64,000 bases of DNA from Oreohelix idahoensis (taxonomy: Eukaryota > Mollusca > Gastropoda > Stylommatophora > Oreohelicidae): the NCBI GenBank assembly GCA_024509875.1, contig JAMPIV010019851.1, positions 124,001-188,000 of the forward strand. Reading direction: 5' to 3'. Below are positions 39,401 through 42,075 of the stretch, piece after piece (the stretch's first letter is position 1; every line of letters begins with the position of its first letter). The position numbers and the translations under genes are program-made. Below the pieces are notes generated by a model. The model was not told where the DNA came from. It did no database searches and saw only the letters and a program-made list of their open reading frames with translations.

Positions 39401-40030
39401 TGTTGTCCTTGGGGATTTCGAATAAAAGGATACAGACCTGTATAATTATGTAATGCACTTTTACTGATTATTGATACCATATGTAGCACTTATTAATTGG
39501 CTGGTTATTCAGGAAACAAATTTCAAAAGGCTAAATGTCTATTTTCTCCACCCTGTAAAAATAGACAAATTGGGACCAATAATTGATAGCACTACAAGGC
39601 AGTCTCTGTATGGGAATCCACAGAAATAGAGGGAGACCTAAGATCATGAAGAAGAGAACTGGAGACAGATATGAAAGGTATAATGAAGGCGTGGAATGAC
39701 CTTGAATGGATTGCACAGGACAGAAGGGATTAGCATATTTTTGATTGAGGACCTGGGAAGCTGCAGCGTATTCAAGATGGCTGACAAATAAAGATTTCCA
39801 TTCAGTAGTTCACTGTTTTTATGTCTTATCTTATTTTCATTTAGTAGACTTAGTTATTTTTAAATATGTATTATTTTTATTATTTTTTTTTTAAACAGGA
39901 AGTTCAGAACCCAGAAGGGGCTTCTATAGAAGTGGACCACTATGAAAACTTGTCATTTAGACAGAAGTATTTTAAAGCCACGGAGGCTACAACAGATGGT
40001 TCGCTACAGAGGAGGGCAGGGAAAACGTGA
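387..40030 (+). CDS. TRMT11: tRNA (guanine-10-N2)-methyltransferase catalytic subunit, 3' eleven exons
   Basis: This is the spliced 3' part of TRMT11, which together with TRMT112 makes N2-methylguanosine at position 10 of tRNA in the cytoplasm. Eleven exons with GT/AG borders were assembled by eye and read continuously, apart from one phase conflict between the seventh and eighth. The protein shows the family hallmarks in order: FRIVVEAFNKK, the IYFGRW block, RHFIANTSMDACLSMVMAN, the SAM-binding motif DPFVGSGSLL followed by GTDID, the segment SNLRQYGL, the catalytic motif DPPYGIRES, LLNFAAKYL, GGRLVYWLPIY, HPCLEMVFNCEQ, and SRRLITM near the C-terminus. The N-terminal exons lie upstream of the window, so the gene is partial at its 5' end. 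The stop TGA is at 40028-40030. Introns range from about 0.4 to 10 kb and are full of mobile elements. Family identification is from remembered conserved blocks, not from a search. Confidence 0.95.
480..1099. repeat. intron with TG run and degenerate GTGAA-rich repeats
   Basis: A (TG)n run lies near 497-516. It is followed by loosely repeated blocks containing CACTTCTG and GGTGA, which look like a decayed minisatellite of uneven unit length. No coding content was recognised. Confidence 0.4.
1114..1728 (+). mobile_element. LINE family B, 5'-truncated 3' end
   Basis: The frame 1114-1720 encodes the C-terminal tail of a non-LTR retrotransposon reverse transcriptase polyprotein: FKYLGAIIDRKGG, then VLTYGCESWAMTT, LRWFGHVCRMGED, RPRGRPRVCWEDNIRQSL, ending PHGRRGTTK. 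It stops within a terminal AAGT microsatellite. The copy is flanked by an exact 14-base duplication, GATATTAAGTGAGT, at 1100-1113 and 1729-1742, so it is a complete 5'-truncated insertion. Other copies lie at 4336-4380, 17262-17568 and, reversed, 57808-58560. Confidence 0.9.
1961..2101 (+). CDS. TRMT11: TRMT11 exon 2 of window
   Basis: The exon is 141 bases between ATACTTACAG and GTAAGC, phase 0 to 0. It encodes QLLAEPSPVFSGRINLT through IYFGRW, matching the conserved NIYFGRW block of the family. An antisense reading frame at 1777-2022 is only a shadow of this exon and its intron. Confidence 0.93.
2102..3079. other. AT-rich intron, short direct duplication
   Basis: This is mostly AT-rich sequence without coding content. 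GGGGAACAACTGAGCATT is present twice in tandem around 2585-2625. The left end of the piggyBac element may lie here, but no clear terminus was found. Confidence 0.4.
3090..3557 (-). pseudogene. piggyBac transposase, C-terminal part
   Basis: The frame 3258-3557 contains RYSGVDKSDQLINKYNV, TLFYHFLDIARVNSY and a short acidic stretch, matching the GVDKSDQ region. Downstream on the - strand a second frame reads HTATRKNCKHCW, then TKCSVCNTFLCFMKNRNC, a cysteine-rich domain like the one that binds piggyBac ends. The two frames are offset. Confidence 0.8.
3558..4335. other. unassigned sequence inside the piggyBac element
   Basis: The - strand shows a modest open stretch at about 3565-3715 (VEDQVCARRLNVKLLPAYVD) and the + strand one at 4036-4233. 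I do not recognise either. The block separates the two halves of the piggyBac transposase and is probably another insertion. Confidence 0.35.
4336..4380 (+). mobile_element. LINE family B, extreme 3' stub
   Basis: About 45 bases match the last codons and AAGT tail of LINE family B (CCTCTACACCTCACGGTAGA and ACTAAGTAAGT). It is a very short 5'-truncated copy joined directly to a family A fragment. Confidence 0.75.
4383..4978 (+). mobile_element. LINE family A, RNase H and 3' end fragment
   Basis: The frame 4455-4970 encodes the second half of a LINE RNase H domain and the C-terminal zinc knuckle: IQWIPSHCNIAGNEEADRMA, the RLRTGHNRLRYHLFNKLK block, and CNCGTDKMTAEHLLQSC. The RNase H aspartate in NEEAD is kept here, unlike in the copy at 19656-22648. 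The fragment ends with a short GAAGAA tail exactly where piggyBac coding sequence resumes. Confidence 0.88.
4979..5330 (-). pseudogene. piggyBac transposase, catalytic core remnant
   Basis: On the - strand this reads YDFEVYLGKGTQGSPFGLAY, then after a frame break LFFDNFYTSEQLLKDLLKKG, then WVREREILTMQWRDNKT and SLMS. DNFYTS carries one of the catalytic aspartates of the family. The coding sequence stops where the LINE fragment at 4383-4978 joins. Confidence 0.75.
5333..5959 (-). pseudogene. piggyBac transposase, N-terminal and first catalytic part
   Basis: The - strand frame 5585-5959 includes TVEEFYKFLGLLMYMGIVQI and YWSTSSLY. The frame at 5333-5575 includes LSIDERMVQNKGRYPFRQH and KWGIKLWILAEAKTG, all characteristic of DDE_Tnp_1_7 (piggyBac). 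The two frames are separated by a shift near 5580, so no intact protein can be made. Confidence 0.85.
6566..7189. other. AT-rich intron, possible piggyBac flank
   Basis: No coding content was recognised. The sequence just beyond 6565 may be the 5' untranslated part of the piggyBac element. No terminal repeat was found. Confidence 0.3.
7190..7625 (-). mobile_element. LINE fragment with RNase H domain
   Basis: On the - strand the sequence reads LVWIYCPGHAGI, a stop, then SNERADRLALRAPSVW, the motif of the last catalytic region of a LINE-type RNase H. It ends with a cysteine pair (VCPEC) near 7250. It is a short 3' fragment with at least one in-frame stop and is not the same family as the 19.6-kb LINE. 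Confidence 0.75.
7626..8116. other. intron, nothing recognised
   Basis: AT-rich sequence between a LINE fragment and SINE-1. No open frame or repeat was recognised. Confidence 0.4.
8126..8485 (+). mobile_element. SINE-1, tRNA-headed, complete with target duplication
   Basis: The head has an A-box-like segment (GGTGTAGTGGTTACC) and a B-box-like segment (GGATCAAACCC), the internal RNA polymerase III promoter of a tRNA-derived SINE. A body of about 270 bases follows, then a perfect 11-bp stem-loop (8413-8423 with 8429-8439) and a poly(A) run. The element is flanked by TGAGTGAGA at 8117-8125 and 8486-8494. Confidence 0.85.
8495..8876. other. intron, nothing recognised
   Basis: AT-rich intronic sequence between SINE-1 and a repeat family R copy. 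A short TCA run lies near 8850. No coding content. Confidence 0.4.
8877..9075 (+). repeat. interspersed repeat family R, copy 1
   Basis: The copy shares the family R blocks CTTATGGAG, a TGGTTTCTG segment, a GCACAACCTCAT segment and a TGAGG-rich end followed by CTCCTCAGAG. The family recurs at 13811, 24797, 25395, 26325, 37482 and 54985 in the same orientation, and on the other strand at about 13395, 17575 and 28307. Confidence 0.6.
9076..9743. other. intron, no feature recognised
   Basis: AT-rich sequence with simple ATATAC-rich stretches near 9580. Nothing else is visible before the acceptor at 9742-9743. Confidence 0.5.
9744..9804 (+). CDS. TRMT11: TRMT11 exon 3 of window
   Basis: The exon is 61 bases between TTTGATAG and GTAAGT, phase 0 to 1, encoding ISDGQRDRIREYHLQNRHFI. 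It joins the next exon to give RHFIANTSMD. A LINE fragment begins only 13 bases beyond the exon end. Confidence 0.93.
9818..10281 (+). mobile_element. LINE family E, 5'-truncated 3' end
   Basis: The frame to 10254 encodes a LINE C-terminal tail: VLTYGCESWKITKSLENKLN, RRWSYIGHVLQMQNNRIP, then GKRKKGRPKETLRRTI and RTIWRALVSALC. It ends in a TTA microsatellite. The duplication TATGGATT at 9810-9817 and 10282-10289 marks a recent 5'-truncated insertion. It begins 13 bases after exon 3, so the copy starts almost on top of the TRMT11 donor. Confidence 0.88.
10290..10872. repeat. intron with C-19 homopolymer
   Basis: The stretch is AT-rich and otherwise featureless except for a run of 19 C at 10775-10793, about 80 bases before the exon 4 acceptor. 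Confidence 0.6.
10873..10968 (+). CDS. TRMT11: TRMT11 exon 4 of window (SAM motif I)
   Basis: The exon is 96 bases, phase 1 to 1, between TTTATTCAG and GTAAGT. It encodes NTSMDACLSMVMANLAQVK and then DLVIDPFVGSG, the start of the SAM-binding glycine-rich loop. The longer open frame that continues past 10968 is intronic. Confidence 0.95.
11095..11490 (+). mobile_element. LINE family D, 3' end fragment, copy 1
   Basis: The sequence carries the family D signature: a GGAATCTCCAGGGAAAAAGA segment, GAAGAGGAAAGCCC (a GRPK-type coding remnant), GAACTGGAGACAG, a TGGCACAGAACAGGAGAG block and the terminal CTGGGAGCTGAAGG. It is too degenerate to translate without stops. It is one of at least eight short copies in the window. 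Confidence 0.6.
11679..12010 (+). mobile_element. LINE family C, 3' end inserted in a family D copy
   Basis: This is a 3' fragment of family C, with blocks such as GCTGGAGTTGGATTGGCCAC, the PEGKRKRG-type remnant and a tail of GATCAAAGAAGAAG. It is bounded by an exact 15-base duplication, ATGTCATGGATAGAA, at 11664-11678 and 12011-12025, which lies within a family D copy that resumes at 12026. Confidence 0.85.
12026..12250 (+). mobile_element. LINE family D, 3' end fragment, copy 2
   Basis: The family D blocks TAGAATCCTCAAGGTAAGAG, GATGCAGAGGCAGACC and a GATGGCACTGCACAGGAAGA segment are present, ending in an AATGAATG tail. The copy is split upstream by the family C insertion. Confidence 0.6.
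12354..12861. mobile_element. piggyBac-type MITE flanked by TTAA
   Basis: Imperfect inverted ends CTCTTTCAGTCCCAA and TTGGGACTTAAAGAG border a 508-base non-coding element, and TTAA lies immediately outside each end (12350-12353 and 12862-12865). TTAA duplication is typical of piggyBac-type transposition, so this is probably a non-autonomous derivative. Confidence 0.75.
13013..13093 (+). CDS. TRMT11: TRMT11 exon 5 of window
   Basis: The exon is 81 bases, phase 1 to 1, between TTTATTCCAG and GTAAGC. It encodes SLLVSSAHFGAYVIGTDID and YLLLHAK, completing motif I and carrying the acidic GTDID that contacts the SAM ribose in this fold. A longer frame that runs upstream and downstream of these borders is not coding. 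Confidence 0.95.
13094..13394. repeat. intron with 16-base triplication
   Basis: The only structure seen is three tandem copies of GACATTCATAAGAG or a close variant around 13332-13377. Confidence 0.5.
13395..13505 (-). repeat. interspersed repeat family R, partial reverse copy
   Basis: Reverse-oriented blocks matching the family R centre are visible, including CATCATGTCAAATAAA and a GCAAGAGGATATGAGTGCT segment. The match is partial and diverged. Confidence 0.4.
13555..13800 (+). mobile_element. LINE reverse transcriptase N-terminal fragment
   Basis: The + strand reads SAGIDGVTIEA, then in another frame QQMAIIIPM, a stop, and KKSNNRNC. These are the first two RT blocks of a LINE (a KSAG-D-type motif and a IIPM-KK-type motif). 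The fragment is frameshifted and short. Confidence 0.6.
13811..13985 (+). repeat. interspersed repeat family R, copy 2
   Basis: The family blocks ACATGATGAGGTTGCCAGCC, CTTGCACAACCTCATGTTAG and GACCTGCCTGAGGGTACAAT are clear. A tandem duplication of GAGACCCACGAGATGGACAT follows at about 13978-14038. Confidence 0.65.
14245..14944. other. insert-like segment between 10-base direct repeats
   Basis: TGTAGTGGTT occurs at 14245-14254 and at 14935-14944, bracketing about 680 bases richer in GC than the surroundings. The first copy is also the start of a hAT-like end (TAGTGGTTCTCAAACTTT), but no matching inverted end was found. A solo LTR or another insertion is possible. Confidence 0.3.
14945..17250. 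other. long intronic stretch, nothing recognised
   Basis: About 2.3 kb without any coding block, SINE head, tandem repeat or terminal repeat that I could identify. The short overlapping frames at 15283-17034 have no family resemblance. Confidence 0.4.
17262..17568 (+). mobile_element. LINE family B, short 3' copy
   Basis: The sequence matches the last 300 bases of family B (GTAGAACAGTCCCAACTAAG, the CRMGEDR-type block, and the ACGGTAGAAGAGGAACGACT tail). GAGGAGAAACA at 17251-17261 and GAGGTGAAACA at 17569-17579 look like the target duplication with one mismatch. Confidence 0.8.
17575..17740 (-). repeat. interspersed repeat family R, reverse copy
   Basis: Reverse family R blocks are seen (GTTCCTGCAGGAGGACCTGC and GCTCCATGCTCCATAAAGAG), corresponding to the first half of the family. 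Confidence 0.5.
18070..18330 (+). mobile_element. SINE-2, tRNA-headed, complete with target duplication
   Basis: The head has A-box-like TAGCATGGTGG and a canonical B box GGTTCGATCCC, followed by a 170-base body. The 10-base duplication CTAATTATAT lies at 18060-18069 and 18331-18340, so both ends are defined. It is a different family from SINE-1 and SINE-3. Confidence 0.88.
18341..19495. other. intron, nothing recognised
   Basis: No coding, SINE or LINE block was identified. Loose GATGGTTTGAGT and GTGACTCA motifs near 18420-18480 resemble the minisatellite at 22.8-23.3 kb. Confidence 0.4.
19496..19655 (+). repeat. 5' copy of a 155-160 bp direct repeat flanking a LINE
   Basis: This stretch and 22649-22801 are near-identical apart from a few substitutions and small indels, for example both contain GCTGAGCCAGTGATTTGGTG. 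They sit immediately outside the LINE at 19656-22648. Either they are an unusually long target-site duplication or the LINE landed between two tandem units. Confidence 0.85.
20222..21400 (+). pseudogene. LINE family A reverse transcriptase domain
   Basis: 392 codons with the RT blocks in order: SPIKDGVTNDILKGLG, AVLVPILKKDKDRMDLNSYR, PISLLSCMGKLMERMI, QSGFRQHRSTEDQV, WVDMEKAFDKVW (motif A aspartate), GVPQGGVLSPTLFLIYIND, LYADDLAMW (catalytic YADD) and YLGITLDCQMTWKSQI. RT chemistry residues are intact, but the frame is closed on both sides relative to the rest of the polyprotein, so it is treated as a remnant. Confidence 0.9.
21830..22622 (+). pseudogene. LINE family A RNase H and zinc-knuckle domain
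   Basis: The frame reads WTHAYTNGSVKNAVENGGAG, AEAEALKQAAETL, FTDALSVITAM, IQWIPAHCNIPGNEEAYKLA and CTCGTGPMTVEHLLQYC. RNase H normally needs D in TDGS and D in NEEAD; here these are N and Y, so two of the four catalytic acids are lost. The fragment at 4383-4978 keeps NEEAD. Confidence 0.88.
22649..22801 (+). repeat. 3' copy of the direct repeat flanking the LINE
   Basis: This is the partner of 19496-19655, beginning right after the LINE tail. Confidence 0.85.
22802..23310. repeat. minisatellite of about 39-40 bp with an embedded hairpin
   Basis: The unit is roughly GTTGAGATGGTTTAAGTTAG plus TTAATGACTCTGTATCCTT, repeated with variation ten or so times. A perfect 23-bp inverted repeat (22944-22966 with 22987-23009) around a 20-base loop interrupts it, and the loop itself contains ATCACGGGTGAT. 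Confidence 0.75.
23443..23610 (+). CDS. TRMT11: TRMT11 exon 6 of window
   Basis: The exon is 168 bases, phase 1 to 1, between GTGTTTTATCAG and GTAAGT. It encodes ARPSRAKQKTRSQDESVQSN, LRQYGLENKYIDVLVADSS and FDAIITD. The acceptor at 23441-23442 was chosen because the AG at 23418-23419 forces a stop in the required frame, whereas this one keeps the frame and matches the family sequence around KATRK. Confidence 0.92.
23611..24796. other. intron, nothing recognised
   Basis: AT-rich sequence with a short CA run near 24225-24240. No family was recognised. Confidence 0.4.
24797..25030 (+). repeat. interspersed repeat family R, copy 3
   Basis: Blocks ACAGAGCATGGAGCCACCAC, TTTGACATAATGAAGTTGCC, AAGCACAACCTGACATG and CTCCTCAGAGATCCC follow the family order. 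Confidence 0.65.
25142..25394 (+). mobile_element. SINE-3, tRNA-headed, copy 1
   Basis: The A-box-like TGGCAGAGTGATTAGAGCAT and B-box-like GGGTTCAAAAC are spaced as in a tRNA. The body continues through GCTCTTGAGTTGGGGAAG and a CCCCAATGGCAGTATCTGCT block. It ends where a family R copy begins. Confidence 0.75.
25395..25650 (+). repeat. interspersed repeat family R, copy 4, with internal 14-mer array
   Basis: The copy matches family R, but its centre has been expanded by four exact tandem units of ACCTCATCTCAGTC at 25529-25584. Confidence 0.65.
25672..25925 (-). mobile_element. SINE-3, reverse copy
   Basis: Reverse-complement SINE-3 with GCAGATACTGCTATAGGGGA and the promoter end near 25900 (TAGCCAATCGGCTG). 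A run of 10 or more G lies at about 25759. Confidence 0.7.
26094..26325 (-). mobile_element. LINE 3' end with zinc knuckle
   Basis: On the - strand it reads CTCGLNEQTAEHVLQDCLLY, then LKLYGAKEELQTIVEFI, ending in a GAAGAAGAAGA tail. It resembles the end of family A but is a separate, diverged copy. Confidence 0.7.
26326..26450 (+). repeat. interspersed repeat family R, copy 5
   Basis: The family R centre and end are visible: TATGATGAAGTTGTCAGCTC, GCACAACCTCAACC and CATGCCTGAGGAAGC. Confidence 0.6.
26505..26755 (-). mobile_element. SINE-3, second reverse copy
   Basis: Reverse SINE-3 with GCAGATACTGCCTTAGGGGA and, at the promoter end, GGCCAGCGCTCTAACCATTC, the complement of an A box. The 3' part of the SINE lies nearest 26505. 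Confidence 0.75.
26831..26900 (+). CDS. TRMT11: TRMT11 exon 7 of window (DPPY motif)
   Basis: The exon starts after TTTCCTTCAG. With the last base of the previous exon it gives PPYGIRESAAKIATKELSEV, completing the catalytic DPPYG motif that holds the target guanine. The strongest donor is CCT/GTAAGT after 26900, which makes the exon 70 bases and leaves phase 2. The next exon is open only from phase 0, so either a weaker donor a few bases upstream or an unseen small exon is involved. Confidence 0.85.
27258..27420 (+). mobile_element. SINE-3, headless body fragment
   Basis: It begins at GATTCTGCTCTTGAGTTAGG and ends at CAGTATCTGCTATGGGACTC; the tRNA-like head is missing. Confidence 0.65.
27725..28185 (-). 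mobile_element. LINE family D, reverse fragment
   Basis: Reverse family D blocks are present (TGTTCCAGGTTTCTCCATGT, CCCAGGGGATTCCAGAAGAA, CATAGTGTGTCCTATCCAG). It ends about 50 bases before the TRMT11 exon 8 acceptor. Confidence 0.6.
28236..28306 (+). CDS. TRMT11: TRMT11 exon 8 of window
   Basis: The exon follows CATTTAACAG and ends CACAG before GTTTGT. Its 71 bases read KKGNLIAKTAADEIKKEKYN and then LTH, and the exit phase 2 joins the next exon exactly (SGSPHYPQ). The region is poorly conserved in the family, so support comes from splice sites, the open frame and the correct exit phase. Its entry phase conflicts with the best donor of exon 7. Confidence 0.75.
28307..28450 (-). repeat. interspersed repeat family R, reverse copy beside exon 8
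   Basis: Reverse blocks ATGTGAGGTTGTGTGTGGGA, GCAAGAGCTTGTGGCTGCTT and AGCTCCCTAAGGAGCACGAA start right after the exon 8 donor. Confidence 0.5.
28451..28642. repeat. tandem array of eight 24-bp units
   Basis: Eight units of 24 bases (AATGATGAAGTTAAGTACTA + ACGT), identical except for one G-to-A change in the last. Because the unit is a multiple of three, both strands show spurious repetitive frames. It lies in the short intron between exons 8 and 9, 91 bases before exon 9. Confidence 0.95.
28734..28865 (+). CDS. TRMT11: TRMT11 exon 9 of window
   Basis: The exon is 132 bases, phase 2 to 2, between CTGTATTCAG and GTAAGT. It encodes GDIFRDLLNFAAKYLCVGG followed by RLVYWLPIYKPE, the highly conserved strand and helix block after the catalytic motif. 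Confidence 0.95.
29049..29736. mobile_element. TTAA-flanked MITE, 688 bp
   Basis: Exact 14-base inverted ends, CACATTAACTACCG and CGGTAGTTAATGTG, are each bordered by TTAA (29045-29048 and 29737-29740). The interior is non-coding and includes GCAAGCCGCTGTGAGCGGCT. The size, ends and TTAA sites fit a piggyBac-type non-autonomous element. Confidence 0.85.
29760..29945 (+). mobile_element. LINE family D, 3' end fragment, copy 3
   Basis: The family D coding remnant and its terminal CCCCAGGGAGCTGAAGGGTG are recognisable. Confidence 0.6.
29990..30641 (-). mobile_element. LINE family C, reverse copy, left part (split by a 4.5-kb insertion)
   Basis: On the - strand the 3' end reads SFHTICLKKILRIFWSNTIT and RWSWVGHVLRKDPDAITRT, while 30440-30641 carries RT core sequence. 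About 520 bases present in the 53.2-54.4 kb copy are missing near 30430, so this copy is also internally deleted. It is cut at 30641 and resumes at 35134. Confidence 0.8.
30643..31080. repeat. LTR-like repeat, copy 1
   Basis: Begins TGTAGCGTTGTTTATTTTTA and ends CACAAGTTTGGGACCA. It matches the second copy with only scattered differences. Confidence 0.85.
31081..31663. other. spacer between the LTR-like repeats
   Basis: 583 bases with no recognisable protein domain on either strand. The ends do not show a clear primer-binding site or polypurine tract. Confidence 0.5.
33198..33366 (+). pseudogene. exon-like open segment inside the TAGGTAC element
   Basis: An acceptor-like TTTCTCTCAG precedes an open frame that runs to TGA at 33364-33366, encoding VTSWFLTVLPEQNVSKGQLQ and ASALRGDSLEDFLNTQLSF. 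It looks like a captured or ancient terminal exon. I do not recognise the protein. Confidence 0.3.
34085..34626 (+). mobile_element. LINE family C, internally deleted copy
   Basis: The copy joins an RT core segment (GVRQGCPLST-type start, VIDWVMRQTTEGSPRGIRW, LEYADDIALLAHSHQH, QVGLNINLKK) directly to the 3' end (ELGWSCPQKRP..., GKRKRGRPKTTWRRTVEAE, VVALQDATRRDGH), skipping about 0.4-0.5 kb. It has an 11-base duplication, AAGATCTATAA, at 34074-34084 and 34627-34637, and ends in a GAAGAAG tail. Confidence 0.88.
35134..35335 (-). mobile_element. LINE family C, reverse copy, right part
   Basis: This continues the copy cut at 30641 with N-terminal RT sequence (on the - strand, the IVKLPKKG and RGITLLSVPSKILGRI region). 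Confidence 0.75.
35336..35470 (-). mobile_element. LINE family D, reverse fragment
   Basis: Blocks such as GTCCTGTGACATCAGTTCCA and TCTTTCCATG match the reversed family D end. It stops about 40 bases before the exon 10 acceptor. Confidence 0.5.
35507..35627 (+). CDS. TRMT11: TRMT11 exon 10 of window
   Basis: The exon is 121 bases, phase 2 to 0, between TTTTCTTTAG and GTTTGT. It encodes YRESNIPQHPCLEMVFNCEQ and PLSTTISRRLITMVKVREHE, matching HPCLE, NCEQ and SRRLITM of the family. A 1.7-kb minisatellite begins about 110 bases downstream. Confidence 0.95.
35735..37473. repeat. 38-bp minisatellite, about 45 units, with higher-order structure
   Basis: The unit is TCAGGATGTAAGAGTAGACA followed by TTTCCCATCATCATCATA (38 bases), with 35-base variants lacking one TCA. 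Early units carry GTAGGAG and later ones GTAAGAG, so the array is graded. Near the right end a CGGGATG variant recurs at 37069, 37221 and 37373, exactly 152 bases or four units apart. It lies in the TRMT11 intron after exon 10. Confidence 0.97.
37482..37600 (+). repeat. interspersed repeat family R, copy 6
   Basis: TGGTGGTTTCAG, ACATGATGTGGTTGTCAGCC and CTTGCACAACCTCATATTAG follow the family order. It abuts the minisatellite. Confidence 0.65.
37740..38230. repeat. degenerate purine-rich tandem repeat
   Basis: Blocks of GAAAGAGGAACTGAG and TTATGAGTGAAACATAAAGA recur with irregular spacing near 40 bases. A GT run lies at about 38116-38130 and an A run follows. Confidence 0.6.
38245..38400 (-). 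mobile_element. LINE family D, reverse fragment
   Basis: Contains CAGGGTGTGTCCTATCCATC and a CATGTCTGGTTCACGTCATC segment, as in the 28.1-kb copy. Confidence 0.5.
38580..38900 (-). mobile_element. LINE C-terminal fragment
   Basis: The - strand reads MVLKHGEQKQQPKKLQTFIN followed by GCLCI, a decayed form of the YGSETW...KLQTFINGCLR tail common in LINE polyproteins. Confidence 0.5.
39147..39440. mobile_element. small TIR element (MITE), 294 bp
   Basis: The ends CAGGTCTATATCCTTTTAT and ATAAAAGGATACAGACCTG are inverted with one mismatch. The interior has repeated GGGTGATTTCTGACTATTTT motifs and no coding content. The flanks TTAATT and TATAATT do not give a clean duplication. CAG-initial ends are common in hAT MITEs. 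Confidence 0.5.
39560..39775 (+). mobile_element. LINE family D, 3' end fragment, copy 4
   Basis: Family D order is kept (CACTACAAGGCAGTCTCTGT, GAACTGGAGACAGATATGAA, GCACAGGACAGAAGGGATTA). It ends about 120 bases before the terminal exon. Confidence 0.6.
39899..40030 (+). CDS. TRMT11: TRMT11 terminal exon
   Basis: The exon follows TTTTTAAACAG and reads 43 codons to TGA. It includes EVDHYENLSFRQKYFKAT, which corresponds to the family C-terminal FREKYF block, then a short basic tail ending RRAGKT. Confidence 0.92.
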   Translation, partial: EVQNPEGASIEVDHYENLSFRQKYFKATEATTDGSLQRRAGKT

Positions 40031-41761
40031 CATTCATGGGCAAAATTCTTGTGTGTTTATTGCATTGGTTGAGGGTATAAGAGAAGGTAGGTTAAAAAAC
40101 AAAAAAAAAGATAATATGTCTTACTAGAGCAAAGATAATTGCCTACGCTACGGTCTCAAGGACTTCATCAGGGACAGAAACAAAAAGAAGAGTAAGTGGG
40201 ACAAAGTGAAAAACATGAAAAATAAATAGTGTGTATTCATCACAATAGTTCCGGGCTCGCCAATGCACGGTATTAAAGACAGAACTGCTGTATTGAGTTC
40301 TGAATATACATATGTCAATATTATATGTAGTCAACTGGATTTCGTCGAATAAAGTACTATACTTTCAAACAAGTTAACTCCTCAGTCATTCAACTCCATG
40401 GTTGTCGATCTTGCATAATTTATTGAACGAGACTTTCGACAACAGTACAACTCCATTGAAAATATAGCAGTGGCAATAGATATTATCACGATGTAGTTTG
40501 AATCTTCTTATGTGCTTACTGTATGGAATTATCTTCATCTATGTTTTAGTGTGTATGTGATTGACAGCTGTGGTACCAGTCTATACAACTACTACTATCT
40601 GGCTCATATATGAATCTCGGAGCACAGTTGCACATCTACTGATATAACAGCCCACAAACTGAAGATACACATGGTTCAGTCCCAAACAATTTAATGTACA
40701 GTTTCATCCATTAGACAAAACGGACGATACGTCAGGCCAAAACGAAAACAGCACCCACCATGCCCTTACAGCCAGCAGCCTCTTTTATTTCCCTACCATA
40801 CTGACCAGTCCACAACTGGATCACTAGTCAAGTGGGCCCCTGAACTACATTTCACAGAAAAACAGCGCATACGCTTGTCTGTGCTGATCCTGCCCAAAAT
40901 GTTCCCTTCGAAGCAGGGTGGCTCACGGTTGTCACAAGACATACCGTGACAGATATCATAAAGTTATTTTCCAATGTCCCATGCAAATTAATTAATTTAT
41001 TACTTAAAAATATCACGTTTGTTCAACGTCATTATCGGAATCGAAAATCGTTACCGATATTGCTAAAATTCATTTCGAAATTATATATTGAGGTTGATTC
41101 GTTAATAGTTTATGAGTGTTATGTATGTGACTACACTACATGTAAATAAATAACCCTATGATGTCATTAATTGATAAAAGTATGCAAAAACTAAGCACCA
41201 ATATAATTATTTCGCTACCAGTTCAAAATACTATGTTTACAGGAAGTGTTTACATGATATGAACACTCTATGGCCACTTATTTTCTAATTTTTTATTCAA
41301 TTTCGGAATCTTATAAAGCAAGCTTACCAGCGGCTTGCGGCTAGATCCAAAGCAACTCTAGCAACGGATATAAAGCACACAATTGTAACTTCATACATTT
41401 TTTCTTTCGCTCACAAACGTTCACACACATGTGCCGCATGTAATGAAATAATTTTTAACTGGCTTATCGCCAGATATTCTATAATTTTCCGCTCAAATGC
41501 GGCATATACCACTTTGGTGCGCCATGTGCCCTGGGTATACCGAAAGGCCTTTCTGGCGCACCATACACCCGTTTGGGCAGAATGAGTTAAATGGCTTTGT
41601 GTTGCATTGATTGAGTGTGTAACATTGTGAATATATACAGTTCTGTTTTAGGGTCATTGTGTGTCTGAGCTGATGTGGTTTTGTGTTAGCATATCATTTA
41701 CAGCTGGGACAAATAGCAATTTTCAGTTTGCATCAGTAAAAAAAATAAAACACTGTTTTCA
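40031..41761. other. 3' flank of TRMT11, no gene seen
   Basis: It contains the candidate poly(A) signals and a decayed ribozyme-like motif on the - strand near 40153-40180. GCGGCTTGCGG near 41331-41341 recalls the interior of the MITE at 29049-29736. No coding domain was recognised. Confidence 0.4.
40221..40353 (+). promoter_or_regulatory. candidate TRMT11 polyadenylation signals
   Basis: AATAAA occurs at 40221-40226 and again at 40348-40353, 190 and 320 bases after the stop codon. Either could end the transcript. There is no transcript evidence here. Confidence 0.35.
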
Positions 41762-42075
41762 CGAATAAGACAAAGAAATAATAATTAAACACAGTATTTT
41801 GACAAATAAGACAAAGAAATAATAATTAAACACAGTATTTTGACAAAAAAGACAAAAATAATAATTAAACACACTATTTTGACAAATAAGACAAAGAAAT
41901 AATAATTAAACACACTATTTTGACAAATAAGACAAACAAAAATGAATAATAAAACGCAGTACTTGACTAATAAGACAAACAAATAAGAATAATAAGACAC
42001 AATACTTGACGAATAAGACAAAGAAAGATAATTAACGCAGTATTTTGACGAATAAGACAGAAATAATAATTAAAC
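41762..42075. repeat. AT-rich minisatellite, left block
   Basis: Units of 41-45 bases based on AATAAGACAAAGAAATAATA and ATTAAACACAGTATTTTGAC. It was continuous with 44324-45470 before insertion of the TIR element. Confidence 0.9.

Noticed and set aside
40376..41589. Possible third TTAA-bordered element
   Set aside because: TTAACTC occurs at both ends, but the inverted match does not extend convincingly beyond the first few bases.
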